Shown one piece after another: positions 8,449 to 17,050 of a stretch of DNA of 64,000 bases. Position 1 is the stretch's first letter. The number at the start of each line of letters is the position of its first letter. Origin of the DNA: Phycisphaeraceae bacterium (GTDB lineage Bacteria > Planctomycetota > Phycisphaerae > Phycisphaerales > UBA1924); the NCBI GenBank assembly GCA_007693965.1, contig RECQ01000042.1, forward strand, positions 1 to 64,000. Direction: 5' to 3'. The notes under the pieces were generated by a model that ran no database searches, was not told the origin of the DNA, and saw only the letters and a list, made by a program, of their open reading frames with translations. Position numbers and translations under genes: made by a program.

Positions 8449-9533
8449 AGACCGACCAAGCCGTTCAAACCGGTGTGCAAGTCGATGTGGTCGAGCTGCT
8501 GCGGGGGATGCTCGAGATCGAGAGCCTGTCGGGGCGGGAGGAGCGTCTGGCGGCGTTTCTGGTCGAGCGGATGTCGGCGCTGGGGCTGCATGCGCACACG
8601 GATGAGGTCGGAAACGCCGTCGGCGTGCGCGAGACGCCGAACGGGGCGGGCGAGATCGAGCGCGAGATCGTGCTGATGGGGCACATGGACACGGTGCCGG
8701 GGCGGATTCCGGTGCGGATCGAGGATGGCGAGCTGTGGGGACGCGGCGCGGTGGACGCGAAGGGGCCGCTGGCGGCGATGATCGCGGCGGTCGCGTTGCA
8801 GGCGCCACCGGAGGGCGTTCGTTTCACGGTCATCGGCGCGGTCGAGGAGGAGTCGGCGACCTCGCGCGGCGCGCGGCATGTGGCGGCGATGCGCCGGGCG
8901 GACATGTGCATCATCGGCGAGCCGAGCGGATCGGGCGCGGTGACGATCGGCTACAAGGGGCGGCTGTTGCTGCGCTGCGGGATGGAGCAGGCGAGCGCGC
9001 ACACGGCCGGGCCGGGCCCCTCGGCGCCGGAGCGGATGGCGGACTGGTGGATCGGTGTGCGCACGCTGTGCGCGGCGTTGAGCGCGGGTCGGGAGCGGCT
9101 GTTTGACCGCTATCTGCCGTGCCTGCGCGAGTTGCAGTCCGGATCGGATGGGATCACGGAGTGGGCGATGGCGGTGGTCAGCGTGCGGCTGCCGCCGGGG
9201 GCGGAGGTCGATGAGCTTGCAGGGCGCGTGCGCGAACTTGCTGGCGACGGGCGCCTGGCGGTGGATGCGCATGAGCCGGCGTGGGAGACGGGGCGGGATG
9301 ATCCGCTGGCGAAGCTTTTCATGCGTTCGATCCGGGCGCACGGCGCGCGACCCGCGCTGAAGCTGAAGACCGGGACGTGTGATATGAACATCGTGGGTCC
9401 GGCGTGGCGCTGCCCGATCGTGGCGTACGGGCCGGGGGACAGCGGGCTGGACCATGCGCCGAACGAGCGCATCTGCATCGAGGAGCTGCAGCGCGGGGTG
9501 GAGGTTCTTCGAGGCGTGCTGGCGCAGGTGTGA
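8445..9533 (+). CDS. lysK: LysW-lysine/ornithine hydrolase LysK (M20 peptidase)
   Basis: Zinc carboxypeptidase that frees the finished lysine (or ornithine) from LysW, the last pathway step. M20 motifs: GHMDTVPG with His80 and Asp82, WGRGAVDAKGPLAAMI with the bridging Asp near 105, and VEEESATSRG with the catalytic Glu near 138. It has 362 aa, matching LysK. It overlaps lysZ by 4 nt. The aminotransferase LysJ that should act before LysK is absent from this cluster, so a shared aminotransferase elsewhere must supply it. An ArgE-like role is possible but less likely next to lysW. Confidence 0.92.
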   Translation: MKTDQAVQTGVQVDVVELLRGMLEIESLSGREERLAAFLVERMSALGLHAHTDEVGNAVGVRETPNGAGEIEREIVLMGHMDTVPGRIPVRIEDGELWGRGAVDAKGPLAAMIAAVALQAPPEGVRFTVIGAVEEESATSRGARHVAAMRRADMCIIGEPSGSGAVTIGYKGRLLLRCGMEQASAHTAGPGPSAPERMADWWIGVRTLCAALSAGRERLFDRYLPCLRELQSGSDGITEWAMAVVSVRLPPGAEVDELAGRVRELAGDGRLAVDAHEPAWETGRDDPLAKLFMRSIRAHGARPALKLKTGTCDMNIVGPAWRCPIVAYGPGDSGLDHAPNERICIEELQRGVEVLRGVLAQV

Positions 9534-9712
9534 GCGGCGGGGACTCTCTTCACGAGAAACTTGACAAGCTGTTGCGCGATCGAAACCACGGCGGAATTTT
9601 GCTGGGTATTTTCCCTCTCAGTGTTCTTCTTCCCAGCTTCCTTCTCTCCTGCACGGAGAGGAGGAGGCTTCCGAGCCCCGGATTGTGTTGAGAGAGAGTT
9701 CGTGGAGGAGAG

Positions 9713-9752
9713 CCGCCGCGACGGATTCACCCCGTCGCGGCGGTTATTTCTT
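9713..9752 (+). terminator. Rho-independent terminator after the lysW operon
   Basis: A perfect 12-bp stem (CCGCCGCGACGG, 9713-9724, with its complement at 9732-9743), a 7-nt loop and a T-rich tail TTATTTCTT. It lies 180 nt after the lysK stop. Confidence 0.75.
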
Positions 9753-9986
9753 CACGGGCGATTTCCGCCGCCCAGGCGGGACGCATCCCCAGAGGCGAGG
9801 AGTGGCGATTCTTGATGCGTTCTTCACACTCGATTCATACGGTTCCTTGTTGTAAAAGGGGACTCTGAGTGAGCGCCTTGGCAAGAGCGGCTTCGCCTTT
9901 GCCAAGGCGAACTTCCAGACGCGTGGCAGATCCGGGGACGGCTCTACCACGGCGCCCCCCGCCACACCCGATTCAAGGGAGGGAAC
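9753..9986. other. Intergenic region with two palindromic repeats
   Basis: Contains a perfect 11-bp inverted repeat CGCCTTGGCAA (9874-9884 with 9899-9909) and a CGTGGCA...TACCACG element (9922-9951). No gene is seen. GGGAGGGAAC precedes the next start codon. Confidence 0.6.
9922..9951. repeat. Palindromic CGTGGCA...TACCACG element (second copy)
   Basis: Same outer arms, the same C-A mismatch and the same GGCGCCCC downstream as the copy in lysX; the inner stem pairs AGATCCG with CGGCTCT imperfectly. It is preceded by CTTCCAGACG, shared with the 11.1-kb copy. Confidence 0.75.
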
Positions 9987-10994
9987 ATGCGTCCACTGAC
10001 CGCCGCCTTCGTGATTGCGATTTTTGTGCTCTGTCAGCCCTCCCCGTTCGCGTGGGGCTGGAGCGCCCACGGGCACCGGGTGATCACGCTGCTGGCGCTG
10101 GACGGGCTGCCCGAGGAGGCGCCGGACTGGCTGCGTGAGGCGGAATATCGCCACCGGATCGCGCATCAGTCGAACGAGGCGGACCGCTGGCGCAGCACGC
10201 CGGCGCTCGCGTTGAGCCACGTGAACCGGCCGGATCACTACATCAACATCGAGCGGCTGGATGATTTCGGAATCCACTTCGAAGAGATGCCGCGGCTGCG
10301 GCATGAGTACCTGGCTGCCCTGGCGGTGGCGGCGCATGAGCATCCGGAGCGGTTCACGCACTACGACCCGGAGCTGGATGCGGACCGCTCACGGCTGTGG
10401 CCGGGCTTCCTGCCGCACGCGATGGCGGAGCACCACGCGAAGCTGCGGGCGAGCTTTCTGACGCTGCGGATCATCGAGGAGCTGGAGGATCCGGCGAGGG
10501 CGAACCAACTGGCGCAGGCCCGGGCCAACGCGATCTACCACATGGGGATGCTGAGCCACTTCGTGGGCGACGCGGCCCAGCCGCTGCACACGACGATGCA
10601 CTTCAACGGGTGGGTGGGCGACAATCCGAGGGATTACACGACGAACCAGCGTTTCCATGCGTTCATCGACGGGGGCGTGGTGCGGCTGCATGGGATAACG
10701 TATGAGTCGCTGCGCGATCGAGAGCCGCCGCGTGTGGAGGTGGATGCGGCTGATCCGTGGGAAGCGATCATGGCGCACATCGGGCGGTCGTTCGAACTGG
10801 TTGTGCCGCTGTACGAGCTCGAGCTGAGCGGCGCCCTCAACGGCCGGGCCGGAGGCGAGTTCATCGAGGAGCGCCTGCTGGACGCGGCGGCGACACTGTC
10901 GGCGCTGTACTGGTCGGCGTGGCGTGCGGCGGAGCCGACGCAGGCGGACGCGTCGGCGTTCATGCGATTCGATGAATTCGAGGGGGATGAGTGA
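9987..10994 (+). CDS. Secreted S1/P1-type nuclease-like protein
   Basis: Predicted exported zinc phosphodiesterase of the S1/P1 nuclease and phospholipase C fold, which degrades single-stranded nucleic acid or related phosphoesters. A signal peptide ends at about Ala22, leaving Trp23 at the mature N-terminus, as required for zinc binding by the N-terminal amine in this family; WGWSAHGHRV follows. The hallmark HFVGDAAQPLHTTMHF is at about residue 191, and other conserved His/Asp (SNEADRW, SHVNRPDHYIN) fit the trinuclear site. Its 335 aa is normal. It stands alone between repeats; the next gene is convergent. Confidence 0.8.
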   Translation: MRPLTAAFVIAIFVLCQPSPFAWGWSAHGHRVITLLALDGLPEEAPDWLREAEYRHRIAHQSNEADRWRSTPALALSHVNRPDHYINIERLDDFGIHFEEMPRLRHEYLAALAVAAHEHPERFTHYDPELDADRSRLWPGFLPHAMAEHHAKLRASFLTLRIIEELEDPARANQLAQARANAIYHMGMLSHFVGDAAQPLHTTMHFNGWVGDNPRDYTTNQRFHAFIDGGVVRLHGITYESLRDREPPRVEVDAADPWEAIMAHIGRSFELVVPLYELELSGALNGRAGGEFIEERLLDAAATLSALYWSAWRAAEPTQADASAFMRFDEFEGDE

Positions 10995-11067
10995 CGCGGA
11001 TCAGGGTAGAAAAACAGGCGGTCTGAGTGGGCGCGGTGGTCATGGCGTCTTTGTCTTTGCTTCGCCA

Positions 11068-11150
11068 CGCAGAGCTTCCAGACGCGTGGCAGAGCCGCGG
11101 ACGGCTCTACCACGGCGCCCCACTTCCACGGCCCTCTGCCACGGCGCCCC
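11068..11150. repeat. Palindromic CGTGGCA...TACCACG element (third copy) plus a partial copy
   Basis: Hairpin at 11085-11114: CGTGG-C-AGAGCCG against CGGCTCT-A-CCACG, again with the C-A mismatch, followed by GCGCCCC. A second half-element (CCACGG...GCCACGGCGCCCC) follows to about 11150. It sits between two convergent genes. Confidence 0.75.
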
Positions 11151-11160
11151 CTCTACACCG

Positions 11161-13494
11161 TCAGGGCGCGCCCCAGCTTCCGAGGACGATGCCGAGATCC
11201 TGCGCGTTCACGACGCCGTCGCCGTTCACATCGGCGGGGCAGGGCTCTTCCGGATCGGGGCAGGGCCCCCACGAGCCGAGGAGGATGGCGAGGTCCTGCG
11301 CGTTCACGACGCCGTCGCCGTTGAGATCGCCGATCGGGCCGCCGGGACATGCGGCGAATTCGAGGCGCACATCGTCCACGCCCGCCTCCACGACTGCCAT
11401 GTCCATCTCGGAATGATCGCGGGCGATGAAGCGGATGCGCAGGGCGTCGGTGGGCTCGACGAAGTCGGCGATGCGCCAGCGGCGCAGGAGCCATTCCTGC
11501 CTGTTGTCGCGCGCGGCTTCGAGCAGTGTCCACGTCTCGCCATCGTCGTTGGAGATCTCGATCAGCATGGACTGGGTGAAGGTGGCGCCGCCCATGTTGT
11601 TCGAATACCAGCGTCTGTAGGAGATCCACGCCTCGCCCGGCGCCGCGGTCGCGTCCAGCCGCGGCGAGGTCAGTGTCGTCTTGCCGCCGCGAACGCTGCT
11701 GGCGCTTGCAGGCTGGCCTTGGACGGCCTGTCCGGTGATATAGCAGAAGGGCGGGCTGTGGCAGTCCGAGGGTTGCGCATCAGTGCCGAGAGGATTGATG
11801 CGCTCCCAGAGTCCGGCGGTCGCATCGTCGTCCGGCGCTGCGGGGGACCAGCCGGTGTCTGTTGAGAAATCATCCATGAAGACGGTGTGGACTTCGCGCG
11901 CGGTTGTTTCGTGCGGCGTCTCGGCGCCTTCGCCCGGTCCGATGGCGGTGGCGCCTTCGGCGGTGGTCATCTCGAAGTAGTAGTGGATCACGGCGCCGCA
12001 GGGGGCGGCGGGGAGCTCGCCCTCGTACACGCCATCCCCGAGCGGCGTCATGGGCGCGGATGAGAATTCGCCAGCAGCGCCGATGCGCGTGTGCAGAACA
12101 GGCGGGGCGGCGCCGGGCAGAGCGCCCATGCGCACCGGCTTCATGCGCACCATCGCGGGCTCATCGGCGGGCGTGAAGTCGGGCGGTCCTTCGATGACGA
12201 GGAATTCCAGCGGCGTCATGAGGCGCTCGCCGAGGACGAGGGTCGCGGCGAGCGTTTCCTCGCCGGCGGGGATGATCTGCTCGGGGGGCAGGAGGAACCC
12301 CGTCTCGCCGGTGTCGCGCAGCTCGAGTGTCCAGGCGTGTGCTTTGGCGACGTGGGACACCCAGTCGGTCATGATTCCGGAGGCGAGTCCGAGCTGGAAG
12401 CCGCCGTGACCGGCGCTGTGTTCGGCGTCATCGACATCGGTCATCGCTTCGGCGATCTGTTCGGCGAGGGGGAATGTGACATCGCGGTCGGCTGGTTCGC
12501 TGACCGTGTGTCCCCAGGCGCCGAGAACGAGTTGTGAATAGTTGTGGACGTCGTACGCGGCGCGGATGTGAGGGTTGTCAAGGATGAAGTCGCGGACGTG
12601 GCGCGAGCAGGGCTCGGAGAAGGGGATGGCGCCGCGGTAGAGTTCGGAGGAGATGAGGCCGCTGGAGCCCTCACCGCCCCAGGCGACGCTCCAGTTGCGG
12701 TTGAGATCGACGCCGAAGTGCGGGAATGAGATGAGCTTGCGGTTCTTGCGCCAGAGTCGGTCGGTGGTCCATGAATAGAGATAGCCGTCGGGGTTGACGA
12801 CGGGGATGACGATGATCTCGACGTTGTCGAGAAGCGTGGTGATGCGCTCGTCGAGCCCGTCGCCGGCGACGATCTGCTCGGCGACGTAGAGGGGCGCCAT
12901 GGCGGAGACCCACTCGCGCGCGTGCTGGCAACCGGCGATGAGCAGTGCGGGGCGGGTGATGGCGGAGCCGCCGCCGCCACCGGCGCCGGGAATGGGTCCC
13001 TCGATGCGCACGCCGCGGATGGGGCGGCCCTGCACGGAGTTGCCGATGCTGAAAAGCGAGACGCGGTCGGGGTCGAGGGCGGCGAGGTGGTCGAGGCGGG
13101 CGTTGATCTCGTTCAGCGTGCGATAGGCGTCGTAGAAGCCGGCGCCTGCGCGGGCGAGCTGATCGCGTTCGGCGTCGATGAGGATCTGGATGTCGGGGTG
13201 GAGGATCTTCAGCGTCAGGCCGGCGGCTTCGAGTTTCTCGACGGCGCCGGGTGGGAGGCGGAAGTCCTGCGGCCCGAGGCCGAGGCGCTCGCCCCAGTGG
13301 TCGGTGGTGTGCTGAAGGACGAACTCGAGATCGTCGCGGTCGCGGATGAGAATGCGGCCCAGGGCGTGGCCGTCGTAGCGGACCTGTTCAGCGCGGGCGC
13401 CGGGCGCGGCGTCGGCGCGGACGGCGGTTCGGGTCGCCGGCAGGCACGCCGCGATGGCGAGATACACAATCGCCAGTCGGAGCTTGGGCATCAT
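11161..13494 (-). CDS. Secreted M14 zinc carboxypeptidase with C-terminal dockerin-like module
   Basis: A 777-aa exported peptidase that should trim C-terminal residues of peptides. The start MMPKLRLAIVYLAIAACLPA follows GAGAGGCGC and gives a signal peptide; a longer ORF upstream would run into the next gene. M14 features in order: HAREWVSA (zinc, near 190), GVDLNRNW (near 265), YDVHNYSQLVLGAWG (near 312) and the catalytic Glu in ELRDTGETGF (near 388). An unrecognised, probably beta-rich region follows. The C-terminus (about 720-777) has two dockerin-like repeats ending in LGSWGPC and LGSWGAP. The neighbouring deiminase-like gene lies upstream on the same strand with a 41-nt gap, suggesting joint expression. 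Confidence 0.88.
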   Translation of the reverse strand: MMPKLRLAIVYLAIAACLPATRTAVRADAAPGARAEQVRYDGHALGRILIRDRDDLEFVLQHTTDHWGERLGLGPQDFRLPPGAVEKLEAAGLTLKILHPDIQILIDAERDQLARAGAGFYDAYRTLNEINARLDHLAALDPDRVSLFSIGNSVQGRPIRGVRIEGPIPGAGGGGGSAITRPALLIAGCQHAREWVSAMAPLYVAEQIVAGDGLDERITTLLDNVEIIVIPVVNPDGYLYSWTTDRLWRKNRKLISFPHFGVDLNRNWSVAWGGEGSSGLISSELYRGAIPFSEPCSRHVRDFILDNPHIRAAYDVHNYSQLVLGAWGHTVSEPADRDVTFPLAEQIAEAMTDVDDAEHSAGHGGFQLGLASGIMTDWVSHVAKAHAWTLELRDTGETGFLLPPEQIIPAGEETLAATLVLGERLMTPLEFLVIEGPPDFTPADEPAMVRMKPVRMGALPGAAPPVLHTRIGAAGEFSSAPMTPLGDGVYEGELPAAPCGAVIHYYFEMTTAEGATAIGPGEGAETPHETTAREVHTVFMDDFSTDTGWSPAAPDDDATAGLWERINPLGTDAQPSDCHSPPFCYITGQAVQGQPASASSVRGGKTTLTSPRLDATAAPGEAWISYRRWYSNNMGGATFTQSMLIEISNDDGETWTLLEAARDNRQEWLLRRWRIADFVEPTDALRIRFIARDHSEMDMAVVEAGVDDVRLEFAACPGGPIGDLNGDGVVNAQDLAILLGSWGPCPDPEEPCPADVNGDGVVNAQDLGIVLGSWGAP

Positions 13495-13535
13495 GTCGGT
13501 GCGCCTCTCGCGCGGTGCGCGCCGAGATTCATCGC

Positions 13536-15173
13536 TTATGGGCAGGGCCCCCAGGCGCCGAGCAGGGCGGCGAGGTCCGAGCTGCCGACGGAGCCGTTGC
13601 CATCCATGTCCGCGACGGAGAACTCTGAGCCCCAATCGCCGAGAAGCACGCTGAGGTCTGCGGAGCCGACATTGCCGGAACCCGTGAGGTCGCCGGGGCA
13701 GGAGCCGAGAATGGTGAAGTCGACGTCGCCGGTATCGGCGCCGGTGAGCCCGTCGCCGTTGCGGGCGACGACCTGGATGCGTCCGCGGGCGGTGTAGATG
13801 TCGGGGACGTCCCAGTTGAAGGCGCCGGTGTCGGGGATGGCGGTGGCGATGGTGGTTCCGTAGGTGGCGCCGCCGTCGAGGGAGAGGAGCAGGTCGACGT
13901 TCTGCACGCCCTCGCGGTCGTCGGTGCTCCAGGTGATCAGGACGTTGTCGCCGGGGTTGTAGGTGTCAAATTCACGCGGCGTCCGCAGGTAGGCGGTGGG
14001 GTTGTCGCCGCCGAGGTGGGCGGGCATGTGCATCATGATGCAGTGGAAGACGCCGGAGGCGGTGACGATGGCCTGGCCGTTGACCTGGACGACGGTCTTG
14101 TCCGGCGCGGCGGCCTGCCACGCGGCGAGGGCCTGGCTGTTGTGCGGCGAGACGGTCGCGTTGGTGTAGCTGGGGATGATGATGAGGTCGTTGCAGATGA
14201 CGACGTTGGTGTAGGTGTAGTGCGTGCCGCTGACGGAGCGTGCGGGGACGCGGTGGACGGTGTAGCCCTCGGCGGCCATGGCGGCGGCGGTGCTGTCGCA
14301 GATGTTGGCCTGGATGGAGCCGGGGTTGTTGGGCCACTCGCTGATCATGACCTCGTTCTCGCCGAAGACCTGCATCCACATGTCGATGTGCTGGGTCGAA
14401 TCGACGAATGTGGGGAATGGCTGGTAGAAGGCGGTGTCGATGTTCTGATAGTCGAGCCAGTAGTTGTAAATCTGGCTCTGGGTGAGTCCGGGGTTTTCGT
14501 CGTTGATGAGCGTGGTGGTGCGCCCGCGATCCTCGCCGACGTGGTAGTTGCCGCCGCCGTGGACGAGGGGGATGAGGTAATACTCATGGCCCATGATGTC
14601 GCTGAAGTGGCCGGGTATGTTGTTGTCGTTCAAGCGGGGGCGGTTGTAGGTGTGATCGACAATGCCGCGGACCTGGCCCTCGTAGATGTAGCGGGGGCCG
14701 TAGTCGCGCATCCAGATCGAGTCGAGGGGGCGGATGTGGAAGAAGACGCGCGACATGTCGGCGCCGGCGTTGCTGATGCGGGTGAAGGCGTCGTTCTGAT
14801 TGGCGCTCGAGGTGACGAAGACGTGCACATCGGCGTCGCCGGTGTTGGTGATGTGGTTGCTGAGCTGCGAGATGATGGTGCGCCACGAGATGGGCAGACC
14901 GGCGGACCAGCCGAAGAGCACGCCGTCAACGGGGGCGTATTCCGGCGGGCACCAGACAGGGCCGGTGGGCGGAGGCGTCGAGCCGCGCAGCAGGTGCAGC
15001 GGCGACTCCTCGACGATCGCCCGCTCCTCGTCGGTCAGATGCTGCGGCAGCGGGTTGAACGTCGTCATCTCGGCGTCGAGCGACACGGAGGGCTCGGCGT
15101 TCGTGGCGGCGGCGAATGTGAGACCGGCGGCGACAGCGCCGACCAAGGCGAACGACAGCGACGAATCAGGCAC
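13536..15173 (-). CDS. Secreted agmatine deiminase/peptidylarginine deiminase-like enzyme with dockerin-like module
   Basis: A 545-aa exported guanidino-group hydrolase of the agmatine deiminase/bacterial PAD superfamily. It starts with GTG, supported by GGAGGA 7 nt upstream and a signal peptide (to about Ala26). Active-site segments are all present: MRDYGPRY (Asp, near 154), QHIDMWM (His/Asp, near 258), THYTYTNVVICND and the nucleophile in FHCIMMHMP (Cys, near 373). A beta-rich domain (LITWSTDDREGVQNVDLLLS) and two repeats of the VGSADLSVLLGDWG type close the protein. Cytosolic agmatine deiminases lack the signal and dockerin parts, so peptidyl-arginine or an external guanidine is the likelier substrate; this is inference. 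Confidence 0.82.
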   Translation of the reverse strand: MPDSSLSFALVGAVAAGLTFAAATNAEPSVSLDAEMTTFNPLPQHLTDEERAIVEESPLHLLRGSTPPPTGPVWCPPEYAPVDGVLFGWSAGLPISWRTIISQLSNHITNTGDADVHVFVTSSANQNDAFTRISNAGADMSRVFFHIRPLDSIWMRDYGPRYIYEGQVRGIVDHTYNRPRLNDNNIPGHFSDIMGHEYYLIPLVHGGGNYHVGEDRGRTTTLINDENPGLTQSQIYNYWLDYQNIDTAFYQPFPTFVDSTQHIDMWMQVFGENEVMISEWPNNPGSIQANICDSTAAAMAAEGYTVHRVPARSVSGTHYTYTNVVICNDLIIIPSYTNATVSPHNSQALAAWQAAAPDKTVVQVNGQAIVTASGVFHCIMMHMPAHLGGDNPTAYLRTPREFDTYNPGDNVLITWSTDDREGVQNVDLLLSLDGGATYGTTIATAIPDTGAFNWDVPDIYTARGRIQVVARNGDGLTGADTGDVDFTILGSCPGDLTGSGNVGSADLSVLLGDWGSEFSVADMDGNGSVGSSDLAALLGAWGPCP

Positions 15174-15254
15174 GATGTGCTCCTCCAGGTTTCTCGGACG
15201 CGACGGTGGCGGGCCCAGCGAACGGCCCGGCAGCGCGAGTTTTTCGCTGCCTGC

Positions 15255-15282
15255 ATCTTAAAGGCAGCCGGGGGGATGGCAA
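15255..15282 (-). promoter_or_regulatory. Candidate promoter for the deiminase-M14 gene pair
   Basis: On the minus strand TTGCCA (15282-15277) and TAAGAT (15260-15255) are 16 nt apart, about 80 nt before the GTG start at 15173. Prediction by eye. Confidence 0.35.
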
Positions 15283-15418
15283 CATGAAGTTTCACAAACG
15301 GTGACCGGACACCGTTTCTTGCCTGACTTGACAGGATTCTGTTCGGGTTCGGGGGTCCGAGCACGCAGATTTCATGCGGCGGCGCCCGGGGCTCGGCCGT
15401 GTGGGGAAGCGGCCGGAG

Positions 15419-17020
15419 TCAGTGCCGGAAGTGGCGGACGCCAGTGACCAGGCAGGTGACCCCGCGCTGCTCGCAGAGGGCGAAGGTTTCGTCGTCGCGT
15501 TTGCTGCCGCCGGGATGGACGATGAGATCGACGCCGGCGCTGATAAGGATTTCGGGGCCGTCGGGGAAGGGGAAGAATGCGTCGCTGGCGCCGATGGCGC
15601 CGCGGGCGCGGTCGCCTGCTTTCTCGACGGCGAGTCGACAGGCTGTGACGCGATCCATCTGTCCGGCGCCGACGCCGAAGAGGCGCACGACGCCATTGCG
15701 CGACGCATCGGCGCCGCCGATTGCGAGGGCGTTGCTGCCGAGATGCTTGACGATGGTCCAGACAAAGGCGGCCTCAACGAGACGTTCGGGCGCGGGGGCG
15801 GGGCCGGCGGCGTGGCGCCACTGCTCGGTGGAGGCTGTGCGCGTGTCGCGATCCTGCAGCAGCAGGCCGCCGGGAATGGAGCGGAAATCGAGCTTGCGCG
15901 CGGAGGAGCCCTTGCGATCGCCGACAGCGAGGAGGCGCATATTGGCGGAGTTGGCGCGGAGGATTTCGAGCGCATCGTCCGTGAATGAGGACGCGATGAC
16001 GACTTCCAGGAAGACGCCTTTTTCGCACAGTCGCTCCGCGGCGGGCGCATCGAACTCGCGGTTGACGGCGAGGATGCCTCCGTACGCGGCGAGTGGATCG
16101 CCGGCGAGGGCGGAGTCCACGGCGTCGCGGGCGGCGGGGCCGATGGCGGCGCCGCAGGTGTTCAGGTGTTTCACGATCGCGGCGCCGACCTGATCGGGAA
16201 CGCCGCGGCGCAGATCCTTCACGACTTCGAGGGCAGCAGAGGCGTCGCCGATGTTGTTGTAGCTGAGTGTGCGCCCGTGGAGCTGTGTGGCGTTGACGAT
16301 GGTGGGGCCGGTGGAGGCGGGGTCGCGGTAGAGGGCGGCGTCCTGGTGCGGGTTTTCGCCGTAGCGCAGCTCTTCGACCTTCATGTAGCTGATGCGCATG
16401 ATCTCGGGGAAACCGCCGGGAGAGCGCCGACCGAGATAGGAGGCGATGGCGGCGTCGTACTCCGCGGTGCGTCCGAAGGCGCTGGCGGCGAGCGAGGCGC
16501 GCAATCGCCAGCTCGTGGCGCCGTCATTGGCCTCGAGATCGTTGATCACACGGTCGTACTGGCGCGGGCTGGTGACAACGGTGACCGAGTCGAAGTTCTT
16601 GGCGGCGGAGCGGATCATGCTCGGGCCGCCGATGTCGATCATCTCGATGGCCTCGCGCTGCTCGATATCCGGCTCGGCGACGGCGCGTTCGAATGGATAG
16701 AGGTTGACGCAGACGAGGTCGATCGGCGCGATGTCGTGCTCCTGCATGGCGCGCTGGTGGTCGGGGTTGTCGCGCACGGCGAGCAGGGCGCCGTGGACCT
16801 TGGGGTGCAGCGTCTTCACGCGCCCGTCCATGATCTCGGGGAAGCCGGTGATCGCATCGATGTGCGTGACGGGGACGCCTGCCTCTTCGAGGGCGCGGGC
16901 GGTGCCGCCGGTGGAGATGATCTCGACGCCGCGGCCGACGAGGGCCTTGGCGAATGGCGCCAGGTCCGTCTTGTCGTTGACGGAGAGAATCGCTCGCTTG
17001 ATGGGGATGAGATCGACCAT
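15419..17020 (-). CDS. purH: Bifunctional AICAR formyltransferase/IMP cyclohydrolase PurH
   Basis: Catalyses the last two steps of IMP synthesis. The N-terminal IMP cyclohydrolase domain (MGS-like fold) shows ALLSV-type start RAILSVNDKTDL, ISTGGTARAL, GFPEIMDGRVKTLHPKVHG and NLYPFE. The formyltransferase domain carries the KH motif in VKHLNTCGAA near residue 280 and DAFFPFPDG near 495. At 533 aa it is full length and ends with the usual CLVTGVRHFRH. It lies 30 nt downstream of a lipoprotein gene on the same strand, but a functional link between them is not evident. Confidence 0.97.
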   Translation of the reverse strand: MVDLIPIKRAILSVNDKTDLAPFAKALVGRGVEIISTGGTARALEEAGVPVTHIDAITGFPEIMDGRVKTLHPKVHGALLAVRDNPDHQRAMQEHDIAPIDLVCVNLYPFERAVAEPDIEQREAIEMIDIGGPSMIRSAAKNFDSVTVVTSPRQYDRVINDLEANDGATSWRLRASLAASAFGRTAEYDAAIASYLGRRSPGGFPEIMRISYMKVEELRYGENPHQDAALYRDPASTGPTIVNATQLHGRTLSYNNIGDASAALEVVKDLRRGVPDQVGAAIVKHLNTCGAAIGPAARDAVDSALAGDPLAAYGGILAVNREFDAPAAERLCEKGVFLEVVIASSFTDDALEILRANSANMRLLAVGDRKGSSARKLDFRSIPGGLLLQDRDTRTASTEQWRHAAGPAPAPERLVEAAFVWTIVKHLGSNALAIGGADASRNGVVRLFGVGAGQMDRVTACRLAVEKAGDRARGAIGASDAFFPFPDGPEILISAGVDLIVHPGGSKRDDETFALCEQRGVTCLVTGVRHFRH

Positions 17021-17050
17021 CGTGTTCCCAGATGCGCAGCGGCGGCGCGA

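Noticed and set aside
14016-15287. 423-aa plus-strand open frame opposite the deiminase-like gene
   Set aside because: Val/Asp/Gly-only low-complexity shadow of a well-supported minus-strand enzyme.
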